Source: Schizochytrium sp. TIO01 (taxonomy: Eukaryota > Sar > Bigyra > Thraustochytrida > Thraustochytriidae). From it: a stretch of 64,000 bases of DNA. Shown piece after piece: positions 9,991-22,129 of this stretch (the first letter of the stretch is position 1; the number at the start of each line of letters is the position of its first letter). The DNA lies in NCBI GenBank assembly GCA_004764695.1, contig SMSO01000032.1, positions 1,386,501-1,450,500 on the forward strand, given 5' to 3'. A model generated the notes under the pieces. It did not search any database. It had not been told where the DNA came from and was given only the letters and a program-made list of their open reading frames with translations. The position numbers and the translations under genes are program-made.

Positions 9991-11928
9991 GGTTGGTCTT
10001 TTAAGCTCTGACAATCTCAGGTAATTAGGTTTTGCTTATACAGGTTCTTGAATTTTTCTACCTTGAACTCCGTATCAAATTCTGCCCAAGTTTTATCAAG
10101 GGACTATGCAAGCAAGCAAGCAAGCAAAGCCCGCCAGCCAGCCAGAAAGCCAACTAATTAAATTTCTTCGTTTCGACTTGGCCGAGTTTGGTGTTTGTTG
10201 GAGTTCGGGTTTTGTTTGTTTCCTCGCGCTCTGTTCCTCCATTTTTTTTTTTTAAATAATCATTTTTTATTTTTTTAAAGTTCCTCCTTAAGAGCCGCAT
10301 CTCTTTCTTCCGTCGCTTTTGCGCCCTCTCTTGCTATCTCCTGCAGCGCGTGAATCCTCTAAAAACCCGGAATTGCGTTAGGTTCTTCCTCCCTCTACTA
10401 CGAAATCATACTCTAGAGGTATATTATATGTTATATAACACTTGTTTCTACCTTTTTCGTTTTTTTTATTAAAATTTTAAAGATGATTAAAAACTTTTAA
10501 GAGCCTTGAAGAATTCCAGCATCGGCACTCTTGTGTAAACCAGCCAGCACTCCCTTTGCCCGACCCTAGCTTCTTTCCCTCGCGCAGCCTCATACCTCGC
10601 CCGTCCCTGCATCAATTACAGAGGTGGTCGGATAAGCCGCAGTCCGATTTGATTCTTGCGCTGCCAGCAGGCCTTCATTCGGAGCCACTTTCTCTCAACT
10701 CGCCAAGGACGGAGCCTTCTCCTTCTTTCTCTCTTCCTTCGCAAATAACTCGTCTCTTCAACAACTCCCTTATCTAACCGTAGATAAATGTTACAGTCGT
10801 TTTGTTTTATTTCATCTTATTCTATTTCAAATGTTATTCCAAAGTATCAAAACTTAAAAAAACAAAATGTTTTAAAAACAAACAAATACTTTATTCAAAC
10901 TCCAAAGAGCCTGCGTGACACCCACGGTAGGTCTCCACTGAAAATATCGCTCCCGGCTTCAGGGGGGGGGGGGCAGCAGCCGCCTTGCGATCATGAGGGG
11001 ACTCATGGCATGCGTCTTGAGGTGTTCCGAAGGTGCTGTAACTTAGGAAGAGAGGAAGTAAACGAGGAGGAAGCAGGTGCTATCTATGGCGCTAGCCAAC
11101 TGCTAGGCCGTTCCAGCTTGTTGGCAAATGCTGTTTCTTCTCTGCGTTTTGGCGAATCGGTTTCGTGGTTCATGATTTGGCGGTGGAGTTGGAAACGAGG
11201 AATTGGAAACGTGGATTTGCGCGACGTCTAAAGAGTCGCGCAAATTGATCATCTTCCGCCCGCGAGGGTCTACCCGCAGCCACAGCAGACAATCGATTTT
11301 CAATGAATCAATCATTCACTGCATGTCATCCGAAGAGATCGATCGAGCTTCGAGCTTCTTTGTCCTTCTGCACCGTAGCTTGGTCCCAGAACTGATGGTC
11401 AATCAATCGACCACTCTCGTTCCCAATCTCTTCCTCAAAGTTTGTGCCGCTGACACACATTCGTGTTCACATACACATAAAAATACACATACACAGACAG
11501 ACATCGGGCGCGTCTAGAGCATGGATTGGCCAGCCAAGAGTCCTGGGCGGCGAATACCTCAAATCCGCGAGAGGAGGCTTGAGATGGTGGCGAGAGAGTC
11601 GTTCGAGATCTCAAGTACCTGCAGGCAGCCATGTAAGTAAGTAAGGTAAGTAAGTAAGTCGCCTCGCTTGAGCTGCGAGCGTCCAACTTTAACGTCACAT
11701 CTCCGCTGCCAACGCGGGAAAGCCAACAACCCAAACGCGGCGCAGCTCAGCGGCAGATCAACTGTCTATCCTATCTCTCAATCTCTCTCTATCTCTATGT
11801 ACAACCATTGCTCCGCACTGCATTCTGAATTCTGCCTCCGGAACTCTTTTTCCAAGAAAAACACAGCTTCTTGGAAGAAAAAAAAAAAAACAAAAAACCT
11901 TTTTCGTAAAGATAGATAGATAGATAGA

Positions 11929-11963
<35 letters not shown>

Positions 11964-14900
11964 ATACGCATAGATCACCTCTATCTAACCAATCAGAAGT
12001 CCGGGAGGCAAATAAACAGAAGAATGGCAAAGCATCACTCATAACGCACGTTGACCGAAGTCATCTGAAGTATCGTATCCCGTTCTTCTCAGTTTAGAAT
12101 CCTATCCATCTGGTTCAGCTTACCGGAGGCTCTTCACAACCGAGACGAGTCTTTACACTCGTGCCCTCGTCATCAGCGGTGATTATCACTCACTGCCGTC
12201 GTGGTCCGAGCTCTCTGAGCCTTCTTCGCGCTCTTCTTCTCTGCTATGCTTGGCCTTCGTTCTTGCTCGCACCGGCTTAACAAGGCACGCAGCCGTGAGG
12301 AGGCCACCGCGGCCTCTATCTCTGGTTTTCATTTATTCATGGCGCGCGAGCGGAGGTTTCCGGTGGAGTGCAACAATAATCCGAAGTTCTTCTTGTAAGA
12401 GCGAATCCTCAGTTAGTTAGTTAGTTAGTTCGTCCATTTGTCTATGAATTCGTTCTTATCGATGGGTTCATGAACGAATGAGGAGAGAGTGAACTGCGAT
12501 GGGTGCTCCTCTGCTGTGTCCATCGCCACCACTTTGGCATCGACTTGAGACTTTTAGCTCGAACAGTATCCTGCCGCCAGGCATCTTTGCCTCGAGATTT
12601 CTCCTAATTCAAGTCGGTCAAGGCAGTCGGCACTCCTCTATCTGTTTGTTCTTCATCTCCGCACTCATGCAGCAACAGCTTTCGCTATCTGTTGTTGTTG
12701 TTGTTGCTGTTGTTGCCGTGGTTGTTGCCGTGGTTGTCGGCTAAGGACAAGGAAGGGTGGATTTCTGGCCAACTGGAAACAGACATTTATTCATAAAGGA
12801 AGCATTTCTGTACCCAAAGCCCCAAATCTTATTGAGAAATCCCTCCTGCGACTCATTGATTGATTGATTGATTCATTGATTGATTCATTGGCTCCATGCA
12901 AATCCGTGTTCCAATATGTTCATTCCTCATCCCGTACCATTCCATGCTCTTACTACCTACACATGCATCCGCTCCGCTGCCTTCTATCCTCTCGGCTACT
13001 CTTCTCCTACGAGTCCTTCCCCTGGAACACCTGGATCGCCAGTTCATGCACAGAGCCCGCCGAACTCAGTTGCTCCTGACAGACACGCCACTCCCACCCT
13101 CGGCCTGTTCTTCCCCTTGGGGTGACGGCGCGCTAAGAGGTCCTAGGCAGCTCGCTTTCCAGGTTCTCGCAAACTAACCCCTCTTCGGGTTCCCCTCCGC
13201 TGCTTTCGGAGCTTTGGTCTCTTTTTATTTAGTTTTACAAACAAATGACTTTTTATTTCCAATTAATTAATTAATTACTTACTTATAAATAGATAAATAA
13301 ATAAATAAATATAAATACCAATTTTAAAAAATGAAGTAAAGATAGAGATGAAGGAAGATAAGAGGAGATAGATAGATTGATTGACTGGAGAAAAGAAAAG
13401 GAAAGAATCTCTCTCGGTTCGCTTCATGAGTTTGTTTCTGACCTTCTTCGGGTTTCGAGCTTCGTTGCAAAGTGAGTTCGAGCGAACGATGTGAAGGCGT
13501 GCAAGGGGGAGAGGGAGGGCTTTCTATCGAGCTCAGCTGCAGCTGTTCTGAATATGGGCCTGGAAATGCATAAATAAATAAATCCAAAGCTCAAGAACTC
13601 AACTTCTTTCCCTTTCCCGCACATCCTCGGAGTCGTTTGAGACTCTCTCTCTCTCTCTCTCTCTCTCTGTGAGTGAGTATGTGTGTGTGCGTTTTTGTCT
13701 CATGCATCATCGTCTTTTCAAGAGCGCCGAATTCTCGCCAGCAAAGCTTTGCATTTGCGGGCGGTGGAGCAAAGCCTGCGTCAACGGGAACCCTGCGCAG
13801 GCGGCGTCTCGGTCTCTGGGTGGGTCGTCTCTGCCGACGTCGCGCCGATGAGATGACAGTTCCTGCTCCTTGCCGGGCTGGCGGAGCTGCAAGGGCGGAG
13901 CCGCCGTCAGCTCAGAAGAACGAACTGCAAGATGCGCTGGAGAAAGGCCACTAAGTCCACCCGCGAGATATTCTCTGCGCTGCCGATGCTTCAAGAACGA
14001 ACGATGGAGAGAGAGAGAGAGAAAGAGAACCTCTGCGCGCTCCTTGCCTGAGTGCATCCGTAAGCGGGCGGTGGACCTGAGAAGGAGGGCTTAGCAAGTG
14101 CAATCTGCTCTTCTTTCGTCGTCGCTCAGGGCCTTTGGCTGCAGGCATACCTGCGAACTTGCCTTGGAAACTGTGCTGCTTTGATAACGATGAGAGATGG
14201 GATAGATATTCCATCGAGCTGTTACGAACTGATTCATGAGCGAGTTTGTGCCCAGAAAGCCTGAGGGAGATCTATCTCGCTCCGCATATGCAGTGCGGCC
14301 TCGAGAAGACCAGTGCGAAGGTGGTTCTATCGAATTTGCGGCGTGCACTCGTGTGAACGTCTTCAGTTCAAAGTCGCCTTGCTATCAACCGATCCAAACT
14401 ATATGCATACGTGAGACGAAGCGAATTATGTCTTGTCAACCCTCGTGAACAAGGGCGCCACAGCCAGGGCAGTTCAGGACTCTCTTTGTGCTTGCTCTCA
14501 AGCCGAGCTGTCTCCTGTTTCCGTGGCTCTGGAACTCGTGGAACCTTTGGGTTCAGGCATAGAATATCCCGCGCCTAATGAACAGCAAGTTCCAAACCTG
14601 TCCAACTATCGAATCAACGCTATGATGAAAACGACCGCAAGGCTTGATTCCCCAAACACGAGCGTCAGCCAGCATTAATAGTTATCGAGCCGGTCAGTCG
14701 TGGCCGACGAGAACACTGAAGCGAATGGATTATAAGAAGTTTGTCTCAACTAATCAACCGAAGAATAGTTATAATTATAAGCAATTCTTGACTTACAGCG
14801 ACCCCAACTACTTTGTACAACCCAAACATTATGTCTGTATCACACTACTCTTCCGCTCGCCTCCATTCCTCAACTGATTACTGCAGACCATTTGGAGGCC
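9991..14900. other. Gene-free microsatellite-rich intergenic region
   Basis: No convincing coding region. A TATA-like TATAAGC (minus strand) at about 10034-10041 lies some 50 bp upstream of the glycoprotein start. Simple repeats include CAAG (10108-10128), a 12-base G run (10962-10973), GTAA (11633-11659), GTTA (12411-12430), GTT/GCT (12690-12740), TTGA/TTCA (12855-12890), AATT/AATA (13261-13312) and CT (13643-13668). Open frames here are low-complexity and overlap on both strands. Confidence 0.6.
11911..11966. repeat. GATA/AATA tetranucleotide array
   Basis: About 4 GATA units pass directly into about 10 AATA units, a compound microsatellite with a single-base unit change. Confidence 0.95.
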
Positions 14901-15050
14901 TCATGGAGAAAGTGTCAACATTGTTCAACTCCAAAACATCCCGCCCCTTTACTTTCCTCGCATCTGCGTAAACAAACATCATTATCGCGCCTGCACCATC
15001 TCTCTCTTTTACCCGCGGCTTTGCATCCGATCGTCCATCTCTAGCGCGTA

Positions 15051-15094
15051 TTTATTCATTCATTTATTCATTCATTCATTCATTCATTCATTCT
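15051..15094. repeat. ATTC tetranucleotide array
   Basis: Roughly ten ATTC units. The same motif, or its complement GAAT, recurs at 48750-48771, 54367-54401, 54456-54478 and 54900-54952. Confidence 0.93.
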
Positions 15095-15290
15095 CTGAAA
15101 ATTGCTCCGCGTGGTTTTGTGAAAGACCTTTTGCATGCGCAGGTGGGGACAGGCTTAACCTGTCCAGGTCGGAGAAGTGATTGCCAGAGAAAAAAAGAAG
15201 AATCTGTCAAGGCAGTACTAAAGTATTGGTTAAATGCGGCTAGTATGGCCAAGTGACTCAATCCTGGGTCCTGTAGATGGAATAGATGGA

Positions 15291-15339
15291 ATGCCAATTG
15301 CTGTAGAAAAGCATTGGCGTGGCCTACAGCAATTGGCAT
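15291..15339. repeat. Perfect 16-bp inverted repeat (hairpin)
   Basis: The arm 15291-15306 (ATGCCAATTGCTGTAG) pairs perfectly with 15324-15339 across a 17-base loop. It lies about 700 bp upstream of the hAT remnant. It could be a piece of a small transposon or a structured transcript; nothing decides between these. Confidence 0.8.
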
Positions 15340-16007
15340 GGCCTACTATGAGGCCTCTATTCGATGGGAAGACAGAAGTTTTGGAAGAACCACGGTGGAC
15401 ATTACATAATTTTGAGCGAGCAATATTTCAAGTATCGCGAGGCAACGCAGATTGTTGGAGGCTGGCTATAAGCCACAAAAACTCTTTCCACAAGTGAAAG
15501 AAGTGCCATGATGGGCTTTGGACACTACCGAGTACTATCTTTAAAATCAAAATCAGGCTTGCATTGAGTCTAGTAGAAAGTTAACTCACCATAAGGTATA
15601 CCTTCTCATACATACTATGTCCTGAAACTCGTTGAACCGTTACCACCTGAGTCGGAAAATGCTCCCGGACTTTCTTAAAGTTGAGAAATATGCACAAACA
15701 TCTGAAACCACCACCGAAATACAAGCTGCACATTATTCAGGTACCGAGAGGCTCGAGCAAAACTTACTCCATGAGCTGGCAACTTGCTCTCTGAAGGTCT
15801 GCGGTAAAGAGGAAAGTGATGACGCTTTAGGTTTGTTAGAACGCACATCTATGCCTTTTGGTATGTGTGCCTGTTGCTCAATAGCGAGCGCGTGTATGCT
15901 ATGCTCCCTTTCCAGAAGAGAAACGGACAATCTGGTAGGTTGGCGACTAAGTGTGCCATATGTGCAAATGAAATGATACATCATTCCCGAAAGTTTTTCA
16001 AGCAAGT

Positions 16008-16225
16008 ATGCCCAAAAGTGACTACTCCATATACAAAGACTCGAAGAGCCATGCCTCTATATGGAGTTGCCTAATGTTAAGCCTTCTTGCACTGTTTGCG
16101 TGCACATATTTGCAAACGCAGTTTCCCCCTTCAAGTAAACGAGTATTCTCTGCAGGTGCTCCTTCTTCCCCGCCAAGATCACTAGGAATTTACCAGATAC
16201 TAATAATCTGTTTCTTTAGAAAGAT
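16008..16225 (+). pseudogene. Decayed hAT transposase C-terminus (dimerisation region)
   Basis: The frame starting at 16008 reads SIWSCLMLSLLALFACTYLQ and then FPPSSKRVFSAG (ending at 16155). This matches the hAT C-terminal signature, in which a short W...P.L..LA...L segment is followed by PxSSxxSERVFSxAG. After SAG the match continues in another frame with AKITRNLPDTNNLFL (16172-16216), equivalent to the usual RxxLxPDxxxxLxFLK segment, then meets a stop. One frameshift and a stop therefore show it is dead. Upstream sequence back to about 14900 may hold more of the element in unreadable form; a CxxC stretch near 15948 could be part of a BED finger but this is weak. No terminal inverted repeats were identified. 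Confidence 0.55.
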
Positions 16226-16299
16226 TCAGGGAAATCAAGGCGTGGGACAATTTATATATGCCGGCACAACAAACAAAGCTCTCGTTGCTGTCTGAAATG

Positions 16300-18408
16300 C
16301 ATTATGAACGCCAATGCTAATGATCAGGCAAATTGCCTTGCATTTAGCTTCTACATACCTACAAAGCATGACCTTATACTCATGCAAGCCAGGGATAATC
16401 TCTGCTCTTTGATCATGTGCTGTTGTGTAATGTTTCAAGAGTTCTAAACTAATGGAGAAAACGTTTCCCCGCTCTTTTCAATATGAATTGGTCGGGTGTT
16501 CATATGTATTCACATTTATGGGTTGAACTCAGTTTGAGACAAATACCGTGGCTTTGTTCAAAGTGCAAGATAACAGGAGCATTTCACCATACAACATATT
16601 TGGTTTTATCGCAATTAATTGCGCTACAATGATGTCTGAAATATGGAAAAGGTGCCAGCTACTGCTAATTCCATGTTGGCAACCTATTTATTCTGAAAGC
16701 CGAAGTTGATGTTTTCGGATGTGCTTGTGTAGATATTTTGTAGGAATCTGATACATCGTCCTCTGGCTCTATAATAAAATTCAACCATTAATGCTTGAAA
16801 ACGCATAAGAAAAGAACCTTTGTTCATACGCTTAGGTATGTGACTGTTATATGTGATGTTATTTATCTCGCCAGACTTTAGAACTGAGCTTATCAGTGAT
16901 TTTCAACAGGAACATCGTCCAAATATTCGTAAAACAGAACCAACCTTTGGACTACAGATGTACCTTCGAATTGCAACTTATCGTCTCGTGATGTACATCT
17001 GGGTAGGTAGTCACTCACTCCTGATTCGCGAGACAGATCACCACTCATGAACGTTGAGCATGCTTCAAGCGAAGAAGCTTGGAAAACGAAGCATTTGACA
17101 AGGCACATTGCCGCGTCAATTTAGTCTTTGGCTCATCTTGTAAGATTTTCCGAATAGGTACAGGGGACTATCTGAGGATGGATGGATGGAAGGAAGAGCT
17201 CTAAATGTACACCATCTAAAGGTTGTGCTCAGTATGGCGCAGCCTTTTCCGAACAATTACACTTCCCGCTCTTCCGGCGAATCCGTTTCAAATCCGTGCA
17301 TAGCCGATGCTCTGCAAAAGTGTAGACTTTCTGAACAAAATGGAGAATGGCACATCAAATTGATGCAGTTCTCAAACGAACCTTAAGCATAACTTGCACG
17401 TGGTCAGTCAAGATCCCCCACTACAGGAGCTCTTATAAAAAGGTCTTGACAAAGAAACTTGCGATCTTCCCTTACTCAAGCACGTGTTATACACAGCTAT
17501 ATACAAGAGCCTGCCAGTCTCCGAACCACTTTGAAAGAGGCAGCGTTTCTCTACGGACTATGCCTTCATTTGGAAATGAGTTTTCGAATGAAGCCTCTGA
17601 AACACCCCAGTGCGAACAGCACTTCCAGGCACTATGGTAGTGCAGGCGCAAAATATTGGTTACGATTACCAGGCTGGTTTCGCCGCTCGCACTCCACATC
17701 ATTCTCCACTTCCCTCGTGTAAGTAGGAAATAGGTATTCCCAGGAGAATGCCAATGCTTCGTGAATACCTTACCAACAGACGCTCGCTCATGCCTAGAAT
17801 TCAAAGGCGTTACAAGTGACCTTGCACCGGAGTAGGAAATGCCGACATGGTTACAAGACCTGCGTTCTTTTATTGGAGCGCTGCGCTAGAGCTCACGAGA
17901 CTGCGGAAGCTCATACACGATCTCGAGGCTGGTTTCACAGTGAGGTGTCCACGGAAAGGGAGTGTTGGTCACAAGAGACGACAACGGGAGGGTTCGCTTT
18001 TTAGATTGGCCACATATGCACGATGCAGGCTGACCACATCACAAGTCGCATCGCCAAGTCAGGTTCCACGATTGAAATGACTGAAACAGATTGCGAGATC
18101 TTCCCAGGGCAAATTTTTGATGGGGCACAAGTGAAATCATACCTCATATGGCAGGATACAAGGGAATAGTGAAACGAAGGCACTGACTGATTGAGCAAGA
18201 TGGTCACGTGTACAAGGTTATGTATGATAAAACAAACGTGAAGAAGAAGCCAATGAATGACCAAAAGATTGTGAGTCGACTTATGTTCTGTTATATAGAT
18301 GGGCGCGATCAAATTACAGGTTGCATTGGATGGGGGATAAATCATGGTTGTGCGTGCTTAAGAGGCCCGTCTGAAGGGTGTGGATGGGGTTGGGGTGCTA
18401 GTTTACCA
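16300..18408. other. Intergenic region without recognisable genes
   Basis: Few microsatellites. Short open frames at 16853-17722 on both strands have no family motif and no shared frame. It probably contains more mobile-element debris continuous with the hAT remnant. Confidence 0.4.
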
Positions 18409-19302
18409 TTAGTTTCCGCGAAGACGGCGCTCAGAGCCAGTAGAGTAACTGTCAGTGGTGGAGTAGCCATCGCCGTCACAGTAGAGAGACTCACAGGCGT
18501 ATCCACAGGTAGAGTCCCAAGAGGTGGAGTTCATGCAGGTGGTGAGAAGGCACTCAACAAGGTCGTCCTCACTGCAGTCGCTGGAGCCGAAGCAGACGTC
18601 GAAAGAGTCATCCTGCTCGTCGAGGCAGTCACCACAGGCATCCATGTCATCAACAGTGGTGGCGTTGAGGCAGGATCCACAGGAGGTAGCAACAACCTCC
18701 TCAACGCAGGTGAGGTTGACACTGGAGGATCCGAGAGCGTCAGTGCGGTTGGAGGCAAGGGAGCTGTTGGTGTAGTTGGAGATGATCTCCTCAGCCTTGG
18801 TGCTCTCGTAGAGGTCCTCGTCCATGTCGCCGTCATCAAAGATCATGGCCGGGCAAGAGGATGTGTTGGCAATGCAAATGTTCACGCAGGTGTCAGCCTC
18901 GTCCCACTCGGTGGTGTTGCAGTTAGCAAGCACGCAGTCGGAGGCACCGTTGAAGCAGGCTTCGTCAATGGTGGTGGTGTTGATGCAGCTGAAGAAGGTG
19001 TCACGGTTGTTGTCGAGGCAGCTAAGACAGTCTCCGAGAAGAGCATCCTCCTGGAGGCAGGCATCAGAGCAGTTGTTGAGGAGAGCTGACTCGATACAGC
19101 TGGTGTTCCAGAACTCACTGGTGTCGTAAAGCTCCTCGTCAGAGGCCTCGAGCAAGCGAGTGTAGTTGGTGTAGTTGGAGTAGACTCCACCACAGTCGGT
19201 GGCGTTAGTGGAGTTCATGGCGCAGTCCAAATAGTAAGCCTGGACGCTGTGCACCATCTGGGTGAGGGCCACGACGGCGGCGAGTGCGAAGAACTTGGTC
19301 AT
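18409..19302 (-). CDS. Secreted cysteine-rich glycoprotein with two 12-Cys modules
   Basis: A 297-residue protein of unrecognised family. A signal peptide occupies residues 1-22 (MTKFFALAAVVALTQMVHSV then QA). Two cysteine modules run Cys69-Cys150 and Cys199-Cys275, each starting directly after an NxS/T sequon, with the same 12-Cys spacing as the three modules of the larger glycoprotein 8.4 kb away on the same strand. The linker (151-195) is acidic and Ser/Asn-rich with more sequons. The C-terminus ends in a Ser/Thr-rich tail and a basic ERRLRGN. There is no membrane segment. Codons are strongly biased to C and G in third position, unlike the channel gene, which suggests high expression. A long open frame on the opposite strand (18208-19089) is an artefact of this bias. 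The two genes look like relatives from an old duplication with different repeat gain. Confidence 0.87.
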   Translation of the reverse strand: MTKFFALAAVVALTQMVHSVQAYYLDCAMNSTNATDCGGVYSNYTNYTRLLEASDEELYDTSEFWNTSCIESALLNNCSDACLQEDALLGDCLSCLDNNRDTFFSCINTTTIDEACFNGASDCVLANCNTTEWDEADTCVNICIANTSSCPAMIFDDGDMDEDLYESTKAEEIISNYTNSSLASNRTDALGSSSVNLTCVEEVVATSCGSCLNATTVDDMDACGDCLDEQDDSFDVCFGSSDCSEDDLVECLLTTCMNSTSWDSTCGYACESLYCDGDGYSTTDSYSTGSERRLRGN

Positions 19303-20405
19303 TTTGACTGAGTTGAAATGTGTACTACCACTATAAACTAAAGTTTACTCTCGCCAAGGCTATCTGCGTTGGTCGGGAGATCGGTTGATGGGATACCGGT
19401 TGCGGGTTTGCTGTTGGTTTGTTTGAGTTGGTTTCCACGTTTCGGATTTGTTGCCATCTCCTGGCCTGCCTCGCCGTGACCTGACAACTTTCTCATTACA
19501 TTCTTTTCAGACGAGAAAACATACGACATAATTTATTAACAAAAAGAAAAAAGAACAAGCCAAGAAACTCTTTTTGAAAAGAAAAAAAAGGAAGAAATTA
19601 CTTTATGATTGTAAAGGCATTTACAGAAGAGAGCGAGCTCTCCAAGCGTTTTTCTTTCTATCAACCCATAAATCCCCAACATCAATTTAGCACAGACAAA
19701 GAGATTTGAAGCAATAAAGCACAAGAACACCCGCTCATTCGGTCAGCGCTTAGGATTCCTCATAGAAGTCAATTAGCAGCCCGACACAGCTGCGCTGGCA
19801 AATTAATAATCGAGTTTTCATTCTGAAAACATTTTTCTTCTCCTGAAAACAGCCGAAGAAAATATCTGGAAAAACCTTAAGTTATTTTTTTAATTTTTTT
19901 TTTTAAAAAAGTATATATTAATAAATCGATTATATTATAAACCCAAAAGAAGGAACTATTGAAAGTAAAGCTTATCACTCCTGTGCCTTCCTCTTATTCG
20001 CTGCTTCAGCGCTCCCTCATTCTTTTCGGCGTGCCTTCGTTACTTGCGTCTGTCTAACTATCTATTCTTTTACTCTTTTTAAGTTGATCTCATACGTATT
20101 TGAATTATTCATTCATCCGGATGAACGAACAAGGGCTTTCCTCGCACTGGCCTCTTAATGTTTCATGAAAGTAATTATTTGTTTGTTTGTTTATTTGTTT
20201 GCAGCGTTTCTTCTCTTTCCTGCTTTCTTTCTGCCAAAAGCTTTGGAAGGAGAGAGAAAGTGGCGCTCCAGAAAAGAACGCTGGAAGAAGGAAGCACTCG
20301 CTCTGCGTAGGTCTGGCTAGCGCCGACTAGGAGTGCGCCTCACTGCCTGATGATGCGATTGATGATGATGATGCTGCGGGTGTTTCCCAGTTTTCAAATT
20401 TTCAC

Positions 20406-20456
20406 AAATTCAAATACTTTGATTCAAATTCAAATACTTTGATTCAAATTCAAATC
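20406..20456. repeat. 20-bp minisatellite
   Basis: Two full copies and one partial copy of AAATTCAAATACTTTGATTC. The core AAATTCAAAT is shared with the minisatellite at 25711-25830. Confidence 0.9.
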
Positions 20457-20723
20457 CGAACTCTTTCTTCGCCTCCTTAGTTACACGCCATTACAAGTAG
20501 CTAAGTTACCTGGGTAGACCTGTAACTCCCGGCGCAAGCTCCTCAGAACCGATCAGCAGGAGTACCTGCCTGCTGCAAAGAAAGCGTGGCGTGGGCAGGG
20601 GTTGCTTGTGCGAAGGGGAGAGCTGGCTAGCTAGGTAGGTAGCCAAGGTTCTCAGAACTCAGGCTCGGGCTTTACACAAGCAGGCAACTGGCAGGAAGAA
20701 TCGGGATGTTCATTCGAGAGCAT

Positions 20724-20744
20724 GCTAGCTAGCTAGCTAGCTAG
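20724..20744. repeat. GCTA tetranucleotide array
   Basis: About five units of a self-complementary repeat; the most regular of several GCTAGC clusters in the region. Confidence 0.9.
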
Positions 20745-22100
20745 AGAACGCTCGCTCGTACGTGGCGCTAGCTAGTTGGCCAGTTCTCTGAGATTCTCTG
20801 CACGTTGCCCTCTATTTGTCGGGCTACAGAGCTCTTCGACCGGTGGCAACCGACGAGGCGGCGAGATGAACCTCTTCCGCACTGAGCTCGCGGTCGTCCG
20901 TGCGAACGAAGAACATCTCCATCGCTGGGAAGACTGCCAATGCAAAAAAAAGGCTGGCGCAAAGACTTGCAGCTGCAGAGGCCGCTACCGTTCTCTAGAT
21001 CACTCGAAAGCAAAGGCCTTGAGCCAATAGAGTGCAAGCTAGCTAGCTAGCTTGCATTTTACGACGGAGATCGTTTGGAAACAACTGAAGAACTAGCTTA
21101 TCATGCGGCGATGATGCTGATGGACAGATGAATCAATCAGATTTTAAGATATGTAGATAACCTGTTGTCGTAAGTTACGAAGGATGCGAAACAGGCACTC
21201 CTTCCAACGACAGAACCACCCATCATGATCATCCCCTCCTCAAGCCCTGAGTGCACTAGCTGCCTTGGCGTCTGAGATGATGGCCGGGCATGAGCATCAT
21301 CATCATGTCATCGTAATTATCGCCGCTATCGTCTGATGAACGAACATCTTGGCTCTCTCCTCTGCTTCGGCCCATACTGAATGTCTGCTCGACTACTCTC
21401 TTGGCCATTAAAAATAAATTGGCCGCTCAGGTTTCTCCTCTATGTCTCAATCAAATTTTAACGCCCCGATCAAGTCGAATAATTTTGCCAGTGTATATAT
21501 TGTAGCTACCGTCTGATCTCAGCTGATCATGCTCTTATCGTGCTGCTGTTATTATCACGAGTTGAGTAGGTAGAAAGGTATCGTATTATCTGGGATGTGC
21601 TATCTGTTTTATTCGAGTTCCCCTCCGTCTCTATCCTCGAGAAAGCGAGTTGTTATTTCCTTCACCAAGAAAAAGAAACTTAAAAAAAAAGAAACAAACA
21701 AAACTTGTTTAAAAATAAAAAAACGCTTTGAACGATATTGTTCTTTTTCGAATTAATTATAAAACGAAAAGCGGAAGAGTAAGTAGCAATTTTCAAAATA
21801 ATGTTCATACTTAGAACAGAAGACGTGGGAAGGGCCCGGCTCGGGAGCGAGTGCGCGAGCGTGCGCAGGTGTCGCCGCAGGAGGCCATATTTCCAGCGGT
21901 TAAAGCAGTCAGGCTCCACCGAGGGACCATTGGTGGGGGAAAGGCTACCAGCCAGACTACAAAGTTGAACTGCCAAGCACCGGGTTTTCTTGGTTGAATT
22001 GCGCGAAAAGGGCAGATTCGCTCATGCCCGCAAACTCTGTCATAGCCAAAAATTGGTTGAAAATACACTTCTTCATGCAATTTTTATAATAAGTAATAAG

Positions 22101-22129
22101 TAATAATAATAATAATAATAATAATAATA
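22101..22129. repeat. AAT trinucleotide array
   Basis: About nine uninterrupted units, preceded by a few diverged copies. Confidence 0.92.

Noticed and set aside
9991-10014. TTG start adding eight residues to the large glycoprotein
   Set aside because: The signal peptide begins at the ATG at 9990; the extra residues would bury it.
16893-17108. YLDD in a minus-strand frame as a reverse transcriptase core
   Set aside because: The flanking residues do not form the expected hydrophobic strands, and a hAT remnant is close by.
18208-19089. A 293-codon open frame on the plus strand
   Set aside because: It lies opposite the 12-Cys gene. It exists because that gene's codon bias removes stops from the other strand, and it has no domain or signal peptide.
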